Source: NCEH01 sp002257205 (GTDB lineage Bacteria; Pseudomonadota; Alphaproteobacteria; Rhizobiales; Xanthobacteraceae). Taken from it: 64,000 bases of DNA. The stretch lies in NCBI RefSeq assembly GCF_043195105.1, contig NZ_JBAFWO010000012.1. One strand, 5' to 3'. Below, piece by piece: positions 43,536 through 52,002 of this stretch. The translations under genes were made by a program, and so were the position numbers. How positions within the stretch are numbered: position 1 is the stretch's first letter; each line of letters begins with the position of its first letter. The notes under the pieces were generated by a model that was not told the origin of the DNA, made no database searches, and worked only from the letters and a program-made list of their open reading frames with translations.

Positions 43536-44279
43536 ATGGTGATGGAACACAAGCCTCTCCCCGCAGACGAACCCGCTCCCGCAAGCGACGAGACGCTCGG
43601 CACCCGCATGGGCCGCATCGTGCGCGTCACGCTGGCCGACACGGTCTATCGCGACCTCAAGGAATTGCTGCTGGCGGGGCGCGCCGCGCCGGGCGAGCGC
43701 TTCACGCTGCGCGGGCTCGCGGGCGCCATCGGCACCAGCGCCATGCCGGTGCGCGAGGCGGTCTCGCGCCTCGCCGCCGAAAATGCGCTGGAGGTGCTGC
43801 CCAATCGCGCCGTGCGGGTGCCGCTCATGTCGCGGGCGCGGTTCGAGGAATTGCGCCTCATCCGCTCCAGCCTGGAGGGCCTCGCGGCCGAGACGGCGGC
43901 GGCGAATGCTGACGAAACCGACCTTGAGGAAATCTTCCGCTGCGAGCGCTTGTTCGCCGCCGAGCGCGACAAGCCCCGGCCCGACGGCGCCGCCGCCATG
44001 CATTTCAACAAGGATTTGCATTTCGCGCTCTATCGCGCCGCCCGCCTGCCCACCCTGTTCACCATGATCGAGAGCCTGTGGCTGCAAATCGGCCCGGTGC
44101 TCAATCTCGACTTCCAGGCCGGGCCGGAGCGGGTGCGCGAAGGCGAGGCGCACATCCATCACGCCGCCCTGGTGGAGGCCATGCGCCGGCGCGACGGCAC
44201 CGCCGCGCGCGAGGCGCTGCTGGCGGACATCTGGAGCGCCGGAGACTTCATCCTCTCGCGCGGCATCCTGCCGGACTGA
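43536..44279 (+). CDS. GntR-family (FCD type) regulator of cluster B
   Basis: The 247-residue protein has an N-terminal winged helix (VYRDLKELLLAGRAAPGERFTLRGLAGAIGTSAMPVREAVSRLAAENALEV) and an FCD effector domain with HFNKDLHFALYRAARLPTLFTMIESLWLQIGP and HIHHAALVEAM, whose His residues form the usual metal-binding centre. It heads the plus-strand operon with the SDR, LeuC/D-like and hydrolase genes. A second ATG six bases downstream is an equally good start. Confidence 0.92.
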   Translation: MVMEHKPLPADEPAPASDETLGTRMGRIVRVTLADTVYRDLKELLLAGRAAPGERFTLRGLAGAIGTSAMPVREAVSRLAAENALEVLPNRAVRVPLMSRARFEELRLIRSSLEGLAAETAAANADETDLEEIFRCERLFAAERDKPRPDGAAAMHFNKDLHFALYRAARLPTLFTMIESLWLQIGPVLNLDFQAGPERVREGEAHIHHAALVEAMRRRDGTAAREALLADIWSAGDFILSRGILPD

Positions 44280-44333
44280 ACCGGCGCCGCGCGGACCCAA
44301 TCAAAAACGGCGAAACGCCGAGGGAGAGACGCC

Positions 44334-45110
44334 ATGGACATGGGAATTGCCGGCCTGCGCACCATCGTGACGGCCGGGGCCGGAGGCATCGGCCTGGAGA
44401 TCGCCCGCGCCTTCGCCCGCGAGGGCGCGCGGGTGGAAGTGTGCGATGTGGACGAAGCCGCGCTCGCCGCTCTGCCGCAGAGCGACCCGACGATCACCGG
44501 CAGTTTCTGCGACGTCGCCGACCGCGCCGGCGTGCAGGCGTTCATGGATGGCGCCCTGTCGCGCCTCGGCGGGCTCGACGTGCTGGTGAACAATGCCGGC
44601 ATCGCCGGACCCACGGGCCGGGTGGACCAGATCGACCCCGCCGATTGGGACCGCACGCTCGCCGTGGACATCACCGGCCATTTCAACGTGACGCGCCTCG
44701 CCGTGCCCGCGCTGAAGGCGAGTTCCAATCCCTCCATCATCGGTCTGTCCTCGGCCGCCGGGCGGTTCGGCTTTCCCTTGCGCTCGCCTTATGCGGCGGC
44801 GAAATGGGGGGTGATCGGCTTCATCAAGTCGCTGGCCATGGAGCTGGGCGAATTCGGCATTCGCGCCAATGCGATCCTGCCCGGCTCGGTGGATGGGCCG
44901 CGCATCCGCTCGGTGTTCGAGAACAAGGCGCGCGAGCGGAACATGTCCATGGCCGAGGTGCAGGCCATGGCGCTTTCCGCCACCTCGCTGAAATGCCTGA
45001 TCCCGCCCCAGCATCTCGCCAACATGGCGGTGTTCCTCGCCTCTCCGCTCGGCGCGACCATTTCCGGCCAGGCGATCGCGATCGACGGCGACATGCAGAT
45101 GCTGGTGTAG
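44334..45110 (+). CDS. Short-chain dehydrogenase/reductase of cluster B
   Basis: The 258-residue SDR has a cofactor motif TAGAGGIGLEIARAF, an acidic residue after beta-2 (VCDVDE) favouring NAD+, NNAGIAGPTGRV, catalytic Ser in GLSSAAGR and the YAAAKW Tyr/Lys pair. GGGAGAG is 6 bases before the ATG. It sits between gntR and the leuC-like gene, in the position where a 3-isopropylmalate-type dehydrogenase would be needed. Oxidation of the LeuCD product is a reasonable inference. Confidence 0.92.
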   Translation: MDMGIAGLRTIVTAGAGGIGLEIARAFAREGARVEVCDVDEAALAALPQSDPTITGSFCDVADRAGVQAFMDGALSRLGGLDVLVNNAGIAGPTGRVDQIDPADWDRTLAVDITGHFNVTRLAVPALKASSNPSIIGLSSAAGRFGFPLRSPYAAAKWGVIGFIKSLAMELGEFGIRANAILPGSVDGPRIRSVFENKARERNMSMAEVQAMALSATSLKCLIPPQHLANMAVFLASPLGATISGQAIAIDGDMQMLV

Positions 45111-45249
45111 CGCCGGGCGTCAATGCCGGGCTTTGTATGCCGAGCCTTCATGCCGGTTCGCGCACGCATTCATGCGCAGCTTGCATCACCCCTTAGCGGC
45201 GATCCGGTGCATGATCGCCGCCGAAGCCGGACGAGCAGAGAGCGGGACC

Positions 45250-46668
45250 GTGGCGAAAACCCTTTATGACAAGCTGGTGGACGCCCACACCGTCCGCCGC
45301 CTCGATGCGGACGGGCGGCAGGTGCTGCTTTATATCGACCGCACCGTGCTCAACGAATACACCAGCCCCCAGGCCTTCACCGGCCTGCGCGAGGCGGGGC
45401 GGCCCTTGTGGCGGGCCAAGGCGGCGCTCGGCACGGTGGATCATGTGAATTCCACCGCCAGCGCCCGCACGGCCCGCATGCCGGATGACGACGCGCAGCG
45501 CCAGGCGGTCTATTTCGCCGAGAATTGCCGGGATTTCGGCATCGAATTGTTCGACGTGCTGCACCCCCAGCAGGGGATCGAGCATGTGGTGATGCCTGAG
45601 ATCGGCCTCGTTCTGCCGGGCCTGGTGATCGCCGCCGGCGACAGCCACACCACCACCTATGGCGCCTTCGGCACGCTCGGCTTCGGCATCGGCACCTCCG
45701 ACATCGAGCATTATCTCGCCACCCAGACATTGGTGTATCAGCGCCTGAAATCCCTGCGCGTGACCGTCTCCGGCCGCCTCGGGCCGGGGGTGCGGGCGAA
45801 GGACATCGTGATGGCGCTGATCCGCGACATCGGCGCGTCGGGGGCGACGGGCTCGGCGGTGGAATTTGCTGGCGAAGCCATTTCCGCGCTCAGCATGGAA
45901 GGCCGCATGACCCTCTGCAACATGGCGGTGGAATGCGGCGCGCGCGGTGCGCTGATCGCCCCGGACGAGACCGTCTTCGCCTATCTGAAGGATCGCCCGC
46001 GCGCCCCCAAGGGCGCGCTGTGGGAGCTGGCCGTTTCCCGCTGGCGGCAGCTTGCCAGCGATGCGGATGCGGTGTTCGACCGCGAAGTGGCGATCAATGC
46101 CGCCGCCATCGCCCCCATGGTGACCTGGGGCACGAGCCCGGACCAGGCCGCGCCCGTCGGCGGGCAGGTGCCGGACCCGGCGCGCGAAGCCGATCCCGAC
46201 CGGCGGCGCGACATGGAACGGGCGCTCGCTTATATGGGCCTTGCGCCCGGAACCCGGCTGGAGGAGATCGCCATCCAGCGCGCCTTCATCGGTTCGTGCA
46301 CCAATGCCCGCATCGAGGATCTGCGCGACGCCGCGAGCGTGGTGCGTGGCCGCACGGTGGCGCCGGGCGTGCGGGCCATGGTGGTGCCGGGATCGAGCGC
46401 GGTGAAGCGGCAGGCGGAAGAAGAAGGGCTCGACCGGATCTTCGCGGACGCGGGCTTCGAATGGCGCCAGTCCGGCTGCTCCATGTGCCTCGCCATGAAT
46501 GATGACGTGCTGGGCGCGGGCGAGCGCTGCGCCTCCAGCACCAACCGCAATTTCGAGGGGCGCCAGGGCGCGGGCGGCCGCACCCATCTCATGAGCCCGG
46601 CCATGGTCGCGGCGGCCGCGCTCGCCGGCCGTATCTGCGATCCGCGCCCTTATCTTGGAGAAGGATGA
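45250..46668 (+). CDS. LeuC-like 3-isopropylmalate/homologous hydro-lyase large subunit (catabolic paralogue)
   Basis: A GTG at 45250 (MAKTLYDKLVDAHTVRR) gives 472 residues, the usual LeuC length. The [4Fe-4S] ligands are in FIGSCTNARIEDL and SGCSMCLAMNDD, with the DSHTTTYGAFGTLGFGIGTSD core. The normal DHNVPT motif is DHVNST and CGDSHT is AGDSHT, deviations that suggest a related but non-standard 2-hydroxyacid substrate. The gene overlaps leuD-like by 4 bp and sits in a GntR-controlled catabolic operon without leuB or leuA. It is therefore probably not the biosynthetic enzyme. Confidence 0.88.
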   Translation: MAKTLYDKLVDAHTVRRLDADGRQVLLYIDRTVLNEYTSPQAFTGLREAGRPLWRAKAALGTVDHVNSTASARTARMPDDDAQRQAVYFAENCRDFGIELFDVLHPQQGIEHVVMPEIGLVLPGLVIAAGDSHTTTYGAFGTLGFGIGTSDIEHYLATQTLVYQRLKSLRVTVSGRLGPGVRAKDIVMALIRDIGASGATGSAVEFAGEAISALSMEGRMTLCNMAVECGARGALIAPDETVFAYLKDRPRAPKGALWELAVSRWRQLASDADAVFDREVAINAAAIAPMVTWGTSPDQAAPVGGQVPDPAREADPDRRRDMERALAYMGLAPGTRLEEIAIQRAFIGSCTNARIEDLRDAASVVRGRTVAPGVRAMVVPGSSAVKRQAEEEGLDRIFADAGFEWRQSGCSMCLAMNDDVLGAGERCASSTNRNFEGRQGAGGRTHLMSPAMVAAAALAGRICDPRPYLGEG

Positions 46669-47273
46669 TGCAGCCGTTCACCCTGATCGAAGGCATCGCC
46701 GCGCCGCTGCCGGCGGCCAATGTCGATACCGACGTCATCATGCCCAAGCAATTCCTGAAAGGCGTCGACCGCTCCGGCCTGAAGGAAGGCGCCTTCGCCG
46801 CGCTGCGCTATGGGCCGGACGGCACGCCGCGCGCCGATTTCGTGCTCAATCGCGATCCCTGGCGGGCGGCGTCCTTCCTGGTGGTGGGCGAGAATTTCGG
46901 CTGCGGATCGAGCCGCGAGCATGCGGTGTGGGGGCTCTCGCAGAACGGCATCCGCGCGCTGATCGGCACCTCGTTCGCCGGCATCTTCTTCGACAATTGC
47001 GCGCGCAACGGCCTGCTCGCGATCACCCTGCCGCAGGAGGACGTGGCGCGGCTCCTGGCGCGCGTGGGCGATCCCGAAACCTGCCGGATCGTCATCGACC
47101 TGCCGCACCAGACCATCACCGCCGCGGGGCTTTTGCTTCGCTTCGAGATCGAGCCGACGCGCAAGGACGCGCTGGTGCGCGGGCTCGACGCCATCGGCAC
47201 CACCTTGCAGGCGCGCGACGACATCGCCGCTTTCGAAACCGCCTATCTCAAGGGGAATCCATGGCTGGCCTGA
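46665..47273 (+). CDS. LeuD-like hydro-lyase small subunit
   Basis: The 202-residue swivel-domain partner of the LeuC-like protein has VDTDVIMPKQFLKGVDRSG (substrate-recognition loop), FGCGSSREHAVWGL and FDNCARNGLLAI. Together the pair would carry out a dehydration-rehydration that moves a hydroxyl between C2 and C3 of a malate-type acid. Its start lies within the leuC-like stop region (ATGATG), and its end overlaps the hydrolase gene by 13 bp. Confidence 0.9.
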   Translation: MMQPFTLIEGIAAPLPAANVDTDVIMPKQFLKGVDRSGLKEGAFAALRYGPDGTPRADFVLNRDPWRAASFLVVGENFGCGSSREHAVWGLSQNGIRALIGTSFAGIFFDNCARNGLLAITLPQEDVARLLARVGDPETCRIVIDLPHQTITAAGLLLRFEIEPTRKDALVRGLDAIGTTLQARDDIAAFETAYLKGNPWLA

Positions 47274-48181
47274 GCGAGACCCCCGGTACCGTTTCGCTGG
47301 GCCCGGCGCCCCTCATGGAGGGGTTCGAGCTGCTGGACGTGGATGTGGGCGGCGGCATCATCATTCGTGCCGCCAAGGCGGGGGAGGGGCCGCCGCTACT
47401 GCTGCTGCACGGCCATCCCCAGACCCATGTCACCTGGCGCAAGATCGCTCCGGTGCTGGCGCAGACCCACACCGTGATCGCCGCCGACCTGCGCGGCTAT
47501 GGCGACAGTTCCAAGCCCGAGGGCGGGGAAAACCACAAGGCCTATTCCAAGCGCGAGATGGCGAAGGACCAGATCGCGCTCATGCGCCGCTTCGGCTTCG
47601 ATCGCTTCGCCTTGGTGGCGCATGATCGCGGCGCGCGGGTGGCGCACCGCATGGCGCTGGATTTTCCGCACGCCGTGGAGCGGCTCGCCCTGTTCGACAT
47701 CGCCCCCACCGCCACCATGTATGCGCGCACCGACAAGGCCTTTGCCACGCGCTATTTCTGGTGGTTCTTCCTGATCCAGCGCTTTCCCTTGCCGGAGCGG
47801 ATGATTGGGAATGATCGCGAATACTTCCTGAACGAGCATATCGCCGCGCAGATCAAGATTTCCGGCGCCACGGAGCCGGCCGCTTTCGCCGAATATTTGC
47901 GCTGTTATACGCCGGAGACCATCCACGCCATCTGCGAGGATTATCGCGCCGCCGCCACCATCGATCTCGAACACGATGCCGCTGACGCGGACACGCGCAT
48001 CACCGTCCCGCTGCTCGCCTTGTGGGGCGGCCTCGGCACGGTGGGCGCGCTTTATGACGTGCTGGAGACCTGGCACGAGAAGGCGGACGACGTGCGCGGT
48101 CGCGCGCTGCCCTGCGGCCACACGCCCCAGGAAGAATGTCCGCGCGAGACGCTGGCGGAATTACACGCCTTCCTGGCCTGA
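47261..48181 (+). CDS. Alpha/beta hydrolase of the haloacetate dehalogenase family
   Basis: The 306-residue protein follows the fluoroacetate/haloacetate dehalogenase pattern. It has an oxyanion LLLHGHPQTHVTWRKIAP, AADLRGYGDSSKP, the nucleophile Asp in VAHDRGARVAHRMALD, FDIAPTATMY and the catalytic His in PCGHTPQEE. In characterised fluoroacetate dehalogenases a His-Trp pair binds halide; here the corresponding segment reads FWWFF, so one residue differs. The nucleophile is Asp, as in dehalogenases and epoxide hydrolases, not Ser. Translational coupling to the LeuD-like gene suggests it acts on a pathway metabolite. Confidence 0.87.
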   Translation: MAGLSETPGTVSLGPAPLMEGFELLDVDVGGGIIIRAAKAGEGPPLLLLHGHPQTHVTWRKIAPVLAQTHTVIAADLRGYGDSSKPEGGENHKAYSKREMAKDQIALMRRFGFDRFALVAHDRGARVAHRMALDFPHAVERLALFDIAPTATMYARTDKAFATRYFWWFFLIQRFPLPERMIGNDREYFLNEHIAAQIKISGATEPAAFAEYLRCYTPETIHAICEDYRAAATIDLEHDAADADTRITVPLLALWGGLGTVGALYDVLETWHEKADDVRGRALPCGHTPQEECPRETLAELHAFLA

Positions 48182-48189
48182 ACGACGGC

Positions 48190-49182
48190 TCAATAGCCGC
48201 CGATGATGGGCAGGATCTCCCCCGTGATGAAGCTTGAGCATTGCGGCGAGGCGAGGAAGACATAGGCGGGCGCGATCTCCTCCGGTTGCGCGGGTCGCTT
48301 CATCTTGGTTTCCGCGCCGAACTGGCTCACATCCTGCGCATCCCGGTCGGCCGGGTTGAGCGGGGTCCAGACCGGACCGGGCGCCACCGCATTGACGCGG
48401 ATGCTGCGCGGCAGGAGCTGGCCGGCGAGCGCGCGCGTGAAGGCGTGGATGCCGCCCTTGGTCATGGAATAATCCAGCAGGTTGGCGCTGCCCATGATGC
48501 CCGTGACGGAGCCGGTATTGATGATCGATCCGCCGGGCCCGATATGCGGCGCCGCCGCCTTGGCCATGTTGAAATAGCCGTAGAGATTGGTCTTCAGGGT
48601 GCGGTCGAACTGCGCCTCGTCGAGATCCTCCAGCATCTCGCCATGCTGCTGGAAGGCGGCATTGTTCACCAGGATATCGAGCTTACCGAAGCTTTCGACC
48701 ACGCTCTCCACCGCCTTGCGGCAGAAGCCGGCGTCGGCGACATCGCCGCTGATGAGCAGGCACCGCGCGCCTTCCTGGTCCACCGCGCGCTTGGTCTCCT
48801 GCGCATCGGCGTGCTCGTCCAGATAGAGAATGGCGACGTCCGCGCCTTCCCGCGCGAACAGGAGCGCGACCGCGCGGCCGATGCCGGAATCCGCGCCGGT
48901 GATCAGCGCGGCCATGCCCTTCAGCTTGTCCGACCCCTGGTAGAAAGGCGCGTCATAGAAGGGCGCGGGATCGAGCGCGGCTTCCGCGCCCGGCTTGGGC
49001 TGATGCTGGCGGGGCAGGGGCGGGACGGGATAGGCGCGCGCGCCGGTCTGCGGGGCGCCGGTCTGCGCGGGGTCCGACTTTTCGTCCGGCCGCACCGCCT
49101 CCTTGTGTTCGGCACTCTTCTGGATCTGACGATAGTCCGCGCTGGTCCGCGAGGCTTCGACCTTCGAGGCGCTGGCGCTCAT
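48190..49182 (-). CDS. SDR family oxidoreductase (YghA/GsiB-like)
   Basis: The start at 49182 has GGAG 6 bases upstream and gives 330 residues. A roughly 65-residue hydrophilic, Pro-rich N-terminal extension precedes the SDR core. The core has LITGADSGIGRAVALLFAREG, NNAAFQQH, catalytic Ser in NTGSVTG and YSMTK. This two-part layout matches the YghA/general-stress group found with DUF892 and other stress proteins. The physiological substrate is unknown. It ends 8 bp from the convergent hydrolase gene. Confidence 0.9.
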   Translation of the reverse strand: MSASASKVEASRTSADYRQIQKSAEHKEAVRPDEKSDPAQTGAPQTGARAYPVPPLPRQHQPKPGAEAALDPAPFYDAPFYQGSDKLKGMAALITGADSGIGRAVALLFAREGADVAILYLDEHADAQETKRAVDQEGARCLLISGDVADAGFCRKAVESVVESFGKLDILVNNAAFQQHGEMLEDLDEAQFDRTLKTNLYGYFNMAKAAAPHIGPGGSIINTGSVTGIMGSANLLDYSMTKGGIHAFTRALAGQLLPRSIRVNAVAPGPVWTPLNPADRDAQDVSQFGAETKMKRPAQPEEIAPAYVFLASPQCSSFITGEILPIIGGY

Positions 49183-49245
49183 GGCGTGCTCCATGTGGTT
49201 CATGCGCAATGGTTTCGCGAGCAGGTGGGGTTTCACGAGCGGTGC

Positions 49246-49272
49246 GGTGCCGGCGGGCAGGCCGCCGGCACC
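49246..49272 (-). terminator. Strong hairpin between DUF892 and SDR genes
   Basis: GGTGCCGGCGG...CCGCCGGCACC is a perfect 11-bp stem with a 5-base loop directly downstream of the DUF892 gene. No U-tract follows, so it may reduce read-through into the SDR gene rather than stop it. Confidence 0.5.
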
Positions 49273-49281
49273 GGGCGCGGC

Positions 49282-49788
49282 TTATTCCGCCGCGCGGATG
49301 TTGAGCTTGGACTCGGCGATGGAGGTCAGCTTCTTGTCGGCCGCCTTTTCCTCGTCGAGATTGCGCTGGAGCACGCTCGCGCAATCGGCGCGGCCGAGGC
49401 GCTTGGCCCAGGCGATGAGCGTGCCGTAGCGGGTCATCTCATAATGCTCCACCGCCTGCGCGGCGGCGGCGAGCGCGGCGTCGAGCACTTCCTTGTCCTC
49501 GATGTCACCGGCGACTTCCTCGGCTTCCTTGATGATGCCGTCGATCGCCGGGCAGGTGACGGTCTTGGCCGCCGCGCCATGCATGGAGAACACTTCCTCC
49601 ACGCGTTTCACATGGCCCTCGGTCTCCTTGAGGTGCGCCTGGAAGGCGGCCTTGAGCTGGGGATCGCTGGCCTTGTCGATCATCTCCGGCAGCGCCTTGA
49701 GGATGCGCTTCTCGGCATAATAGATGTCGCGCAGGGTGTGGACGAACAGATCATCCATGGTCTGAATGTCTTTGGAGAAGAAGCCCAT
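49282..49788 (-). CDS. DUF892 ferritin-like protein (YciE/YciF type)
   Basis: The 168-residue protein is a predicted four-helix ferritin-like bundle. It has LFVHTLRDIYYAEKRILKALPEM in helix A, HLKETEGHVKRVEEVF in helix B and EHYEMTRYGTLIAWA in the third helix, supplying the Glu/His di-metal ligands. Family members are stress-induced and their activity is unsettled. An EcfG-type promoter lies 60 bp upstream. Confidence 0.93.
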   Translation of the reverse strand: MGFFSKDIQTMDDLFVHTLRDIYYAEKRILKALPEMIDKASDPQLKAAFQAHLKETEGHVKRVEEVFSMHGAAAKTVTCPAIDGIIKEAEEVAGDIEDKEVLDAALAAAAQAVEHYEMTRYGTLIAWAKRLGRADCASVLQRNLDEEKAADKKLTSIAESKLNIRAAE

Positions 49789-49847
49789 GGTGCGGTCCTC
49801 GCTGGTGGGGATTTGTAGCCGGACGCTCCTGCGCCCGCTGACCCCTT

Positions 49848-49873
49848 AAACCCCACCTCGTCCGCGTTGTTCC
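49848..49873 (-). promoter_or_regulatory. EcfG-type stress promoter for the DUF892 gene
   Basis: On the minus strand GGAAC (49873-49869) is followed after 17 bases by GTTT (49851-49848), close to the GGAAC-N16-CGTT consensus with G for the first C. The DUF892 start lies 60 bp downstream. Confidence 0.55.
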
Positions 49874-49981
49874 GAAATTTGATGAATTCGCAAGCTGTGA
49901 CCACGCAATAGAGTGGTATTTATTTTAAGCGTGGCAGTCATGTTTCTCGCTATTATTGATCTTGACCTCTGCGTTATGTCG

Positions 49982-50007
49982 GGAACACGGCGTGCCACCC
50001 GCAAGTT
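49982..50007 (+). promoter_or_regulatory. Possible EcfG-type promoter for the DUF2934 gene
   Basis: GGAAC at 49982-49986 and GTT at 50005-50007 are spaced 18 bases apart, one longer than optimal. The transcript would have a leader of about 30 nt with a perfect AGGAGG. Confidence 0.4.
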
Positions 50008-50038
50008 CTGCTGCCGAAACCCACAGGAGGTTACGTGC

Positions 50039-50308
50039 ATGGACGAAGAGCAGGACAAGATCCGCCAGAAGGCTTACCAGATCTGGCAGGAAGAGGGGTG
50101 CCCGGAAGGGCGCAGCGATGTGCATTGGGACATGGCGCGCGAATTGGTGGCGCAGCAGGAAAATTATCTGTCCACCACCAAGCCGGTGGGCGACGCCGAG
50201 GGCGGGGCGGAGGAATCCACCATCGCGCTCGACAATCAGGGGGATTTTCCCACCCTCACGGACCAGGGGGAAATGGAAGCGCCACGCAAGGTACGCCCGC
50301 GGCGGTAG
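50039..50308 (+). CDS. DUF2934 domain small protein
   Basis: The 89-residue protein starts at 50039 with an AGGAGG site 8 bases upstream. The N-terminal DUF2934 segment is DKIRQKAYQIWQEEGCPEGRSDVHWDMA, with the diagnostic Tyr/Trp/Gly/His-W pattern; the tail is acidic and disordered. Such proteins are common stress-associated small proteins in Hyphomicrobiales with unknown function. The possible EcfG promoter and the neighbours support this. Confidence 0.88.
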   Translation: MDEEQDKIRQKAYQIWQEEGCPEGRSDVHWDMARELVAQQENYLSTTKPVGDAEGGAEESTIALDNQGDFPTLTDQGEMEAPRKVRPRR

Positions 50309-50310
50309 CA

Positions 50311-50348
50311 GGTGCGATCGAACCGGTGCGATCGAACCGGTGCGATCA
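50311..50348. repeat. Short tandem repeat, 14-bp unit
   Basis: Two full copies of GGTGCGATCGAACC and a partial third (GGTGCGATCA) directly follow the DUF2934 stop codon. It is a simple tandem array and could vary in copy number. Confidence 0.85.
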
Positions 50349-50396
50349 TGCGGGCCGGCACCCGGCGCGGCCCGCTTTTCCAAGCATGCGGCGCGC

Positions 50397-50597
50397 TCAT
50401 TCGGGCGGCGGGACGGGATCTTCCCCCGGCCGCCCGCTGGGCTGGTCCTCGCCGCGCTTGGCGATGCCGATCAGCGCGGCTTCGCGGTTGGGATAGGGGC
50501 CCGAGACGGGCGTGTCATCGGACGACACCGCCCACCAGCCGCGTTGAATACCGTGCGCGCGGGCGCTCTGGTCATCGAATTCCTTCGGGAACAGCAT
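50397..50597 (-). CDS. Small hypothetical protein (66 aa)
   Basis: Starting at the ATG at 50597 (GGAGG 6 bases upstream) gives 66 residues with GWWAVSSDDTPVSGPYPNREAALIGI, a pattern seen in small DUF2188-like stress proteins that fold as short beta-alpha units. The C-terminus is Pro/Gly-rich. A near-perfect EcfG-type promoter lies upstream. The family assignment is tentative. Confidence 0.65.
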   Translation of the reverse strand: MLFPKEFDDQSARAHGIQRGWWAVSSDDTPVSGPYPNREAALIGIAKRGEDQPSGRPGEDPVPPPE

Positions 50598-50625
50598 CTT
50601 TGCCTCCGTCTCTCTGTGCTTTTTG

Positions 50626-50651
50626 AACGCGCGCGGGCAAGAGGCCGTTCC
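50626..50651 (-). promoter_or_regulatory. EcfG-type stress promoter for the 66-aa protein
   Basis: On the minus strand GGAAC (50651-50647) is followed after 17 bases by CGTT (50629-50626). The start codon is 29 bases downstream. Confidence 0.6.
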
Positions 50652-50828
50652 CCGGCGTTTCCCATTCGTCACGGCGGGCCTCAAGGCGCGCCTCATGGCG
50701 GGGCTGACAAGATGTCGCAGGACGCGTACACTCGTCGCAAGGGTGTCGCGGCGTGGTTCGTGGCCTTGCGCAGCGTGCGCTTTCCCCCGGCTCCGCGACG
50801 TCCCGATCGATCATCGGGAGGAAGCGCC

Positions 50829-51689
50829 ATGACCATCCGCAATCCAGTCGAGTGGAGTGCCGAGCAGGTGCGGCTGACGTTCAATGCCGCGCGGGCGGCG
50901 GGGGCGGCGTTCGTCCCCGCGCGGGAGGCGATCAGCGCCCCCATGCCGCGCGCGCGCCGCATCACCTATGGCGACCTTTGGGACAGCCTGCGGCGCGGCA
51001 TGGGCGATTTCGGCGCCTGCCGCAGCGATATCGTGTTCATCTGCGTGGTCTATCCGCTGGCCGGCCTGGTGCTGGCGCGGATCGCGCTCGGCTACGGCAT
51101 GTGGCCGCTGCTGTTTCCGCTGGTGTCGGGCTTTGCCCTCATCGGCCCGTTCGCGGCGGCCGGGCTCTATGAGATGAGCCGGCGGCGCGAACAGGGGCTA
51201 CCGCTCTCCTGGCGCGACGGCTTCAAGGTGTTCGCCTCGCCCTCGCTCGCCCCGATGGTGGAACTCGGCCTGGTTCTCACGCTCATCTTCGGCCTGTGGC
51301 TGGTGGCCGCCATGGCGATCTATGCCGCCACGCTCGGGCCGCAGATGCCGGCCTCGCTCGCGGCCTTCGCGGACGACGTCTTCACCACCCCGGCCGGCTG
51401 GGCGCTGATCGTGTTCGGCGTCTCGGTGGGGGCGGTGTTCGCGGTGGTGGTGCTCACCATCTCCGTGGTGTCGTTTCCGCTGCTGATCGACCGGCGGGTG
51501 TCGATGGGCACGGCGGTGCGCGCCTCGATGGACGTGGTGCTGCTCAATCCCATGCCGATGCTCGCCTGGGGCCTGATCGTCGCCGGCGCGCTGCTGCTCG
51601 GCGCGCTGCCGGGGCTGATCGGGCTGATCGTGGTGATGCCGGTGCTCGGCCACGCCACATGGCATCTCTATCGCAAGGCCGTGCGCTGA
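50829..51689 (+). CDS. DUF2189 integral membrane protein
   Basis: The 286-residue protein has six predicted TM helices after a cytoplasmic N-terminus. Landmarks are ISAPMPRARRITYGDLWDSLRRGMGDF and FALIGPFAAAGLYEMSRRREQG, typical of DUF2189 (proteobacterial membrane proteins sometimes linked to cytochrome oxidase clusters). GGGAGGAAG precedes the ATG. Its function is unknown. Confidence 0.88.
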   Translation: MTIRNPVEWSAEQVRLTFNAARAAGAAFVPAREAISAPMPRARRITYGDLWDSLRRGMGDFGACRSDIVFICVVYPLAGLVLARIALGYGMWPLLFPLVSGFALIGPFAAAGLYEMSRRREQGLPLSWRDGFKVFASPSLAPMVELGLVLTLIFGLWLVAAMAIYAATLGPQMPASLAAFADDVFTTPAGWALIVFGVSVGAVFAVVVLTISVVSFPLLIDRRVSMGTAVRASMDVVLLNPMPMLAWGLIVAGALLLGALPGLIGLIVVMPVLGHATWHLYRKAVR

Positions 51690-51768
51690 CGGGCGGGGCG
51701 GGCGGCCGGTGACGTCACCCGCGCACGCTTCGGCTTTCCCGCGCTAAGGACGGGGCGCCCGCACGGGT

Positions 51769-52002
51769 TCAATAAGGCGCGACGGCCTCGGCCTGGGCGG
51801 CCTTGCGGGCATAGATCAGCGTGAGATACAGCGCCGGGACCGTGAACAGGGCCATCAGCACGTATTCGCCGATATTGCCAAGGTTGAAGAGCCCGCCGAG
51901 CGCCCAGCCGGCGGCGATCGCCGTCGCGACGGTCTGGCACGCCACGAACAAAGTCGCACTCGCGACCGTCAGCATGTGCCGGCTTTTTGCCCGCTCCTGC
52001 AT
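51769..52002 (-). CDS. Small two-helix membrane protein (77 aa)
   Basis: The ATG at 52002 is chosen because AGGAG lies exactly 6 bases upstream. The 77-residue product has a basic N-terminus and two TM helices (ATLFVACQTVATAIAAGWALGG and YVLMALFTVPALYLTLIYA). No family is recognised. It is divergent from the gamma-glutamyltransferase-family gene. Confidence 0.7.
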   Translation of the reverse strand: MQERAKSRHMLTVASATLFVACQTVATAIAAGWALGGLFNLGNIGEYVLMALFTVPALYLTLIYARKAAQAEAVAPY

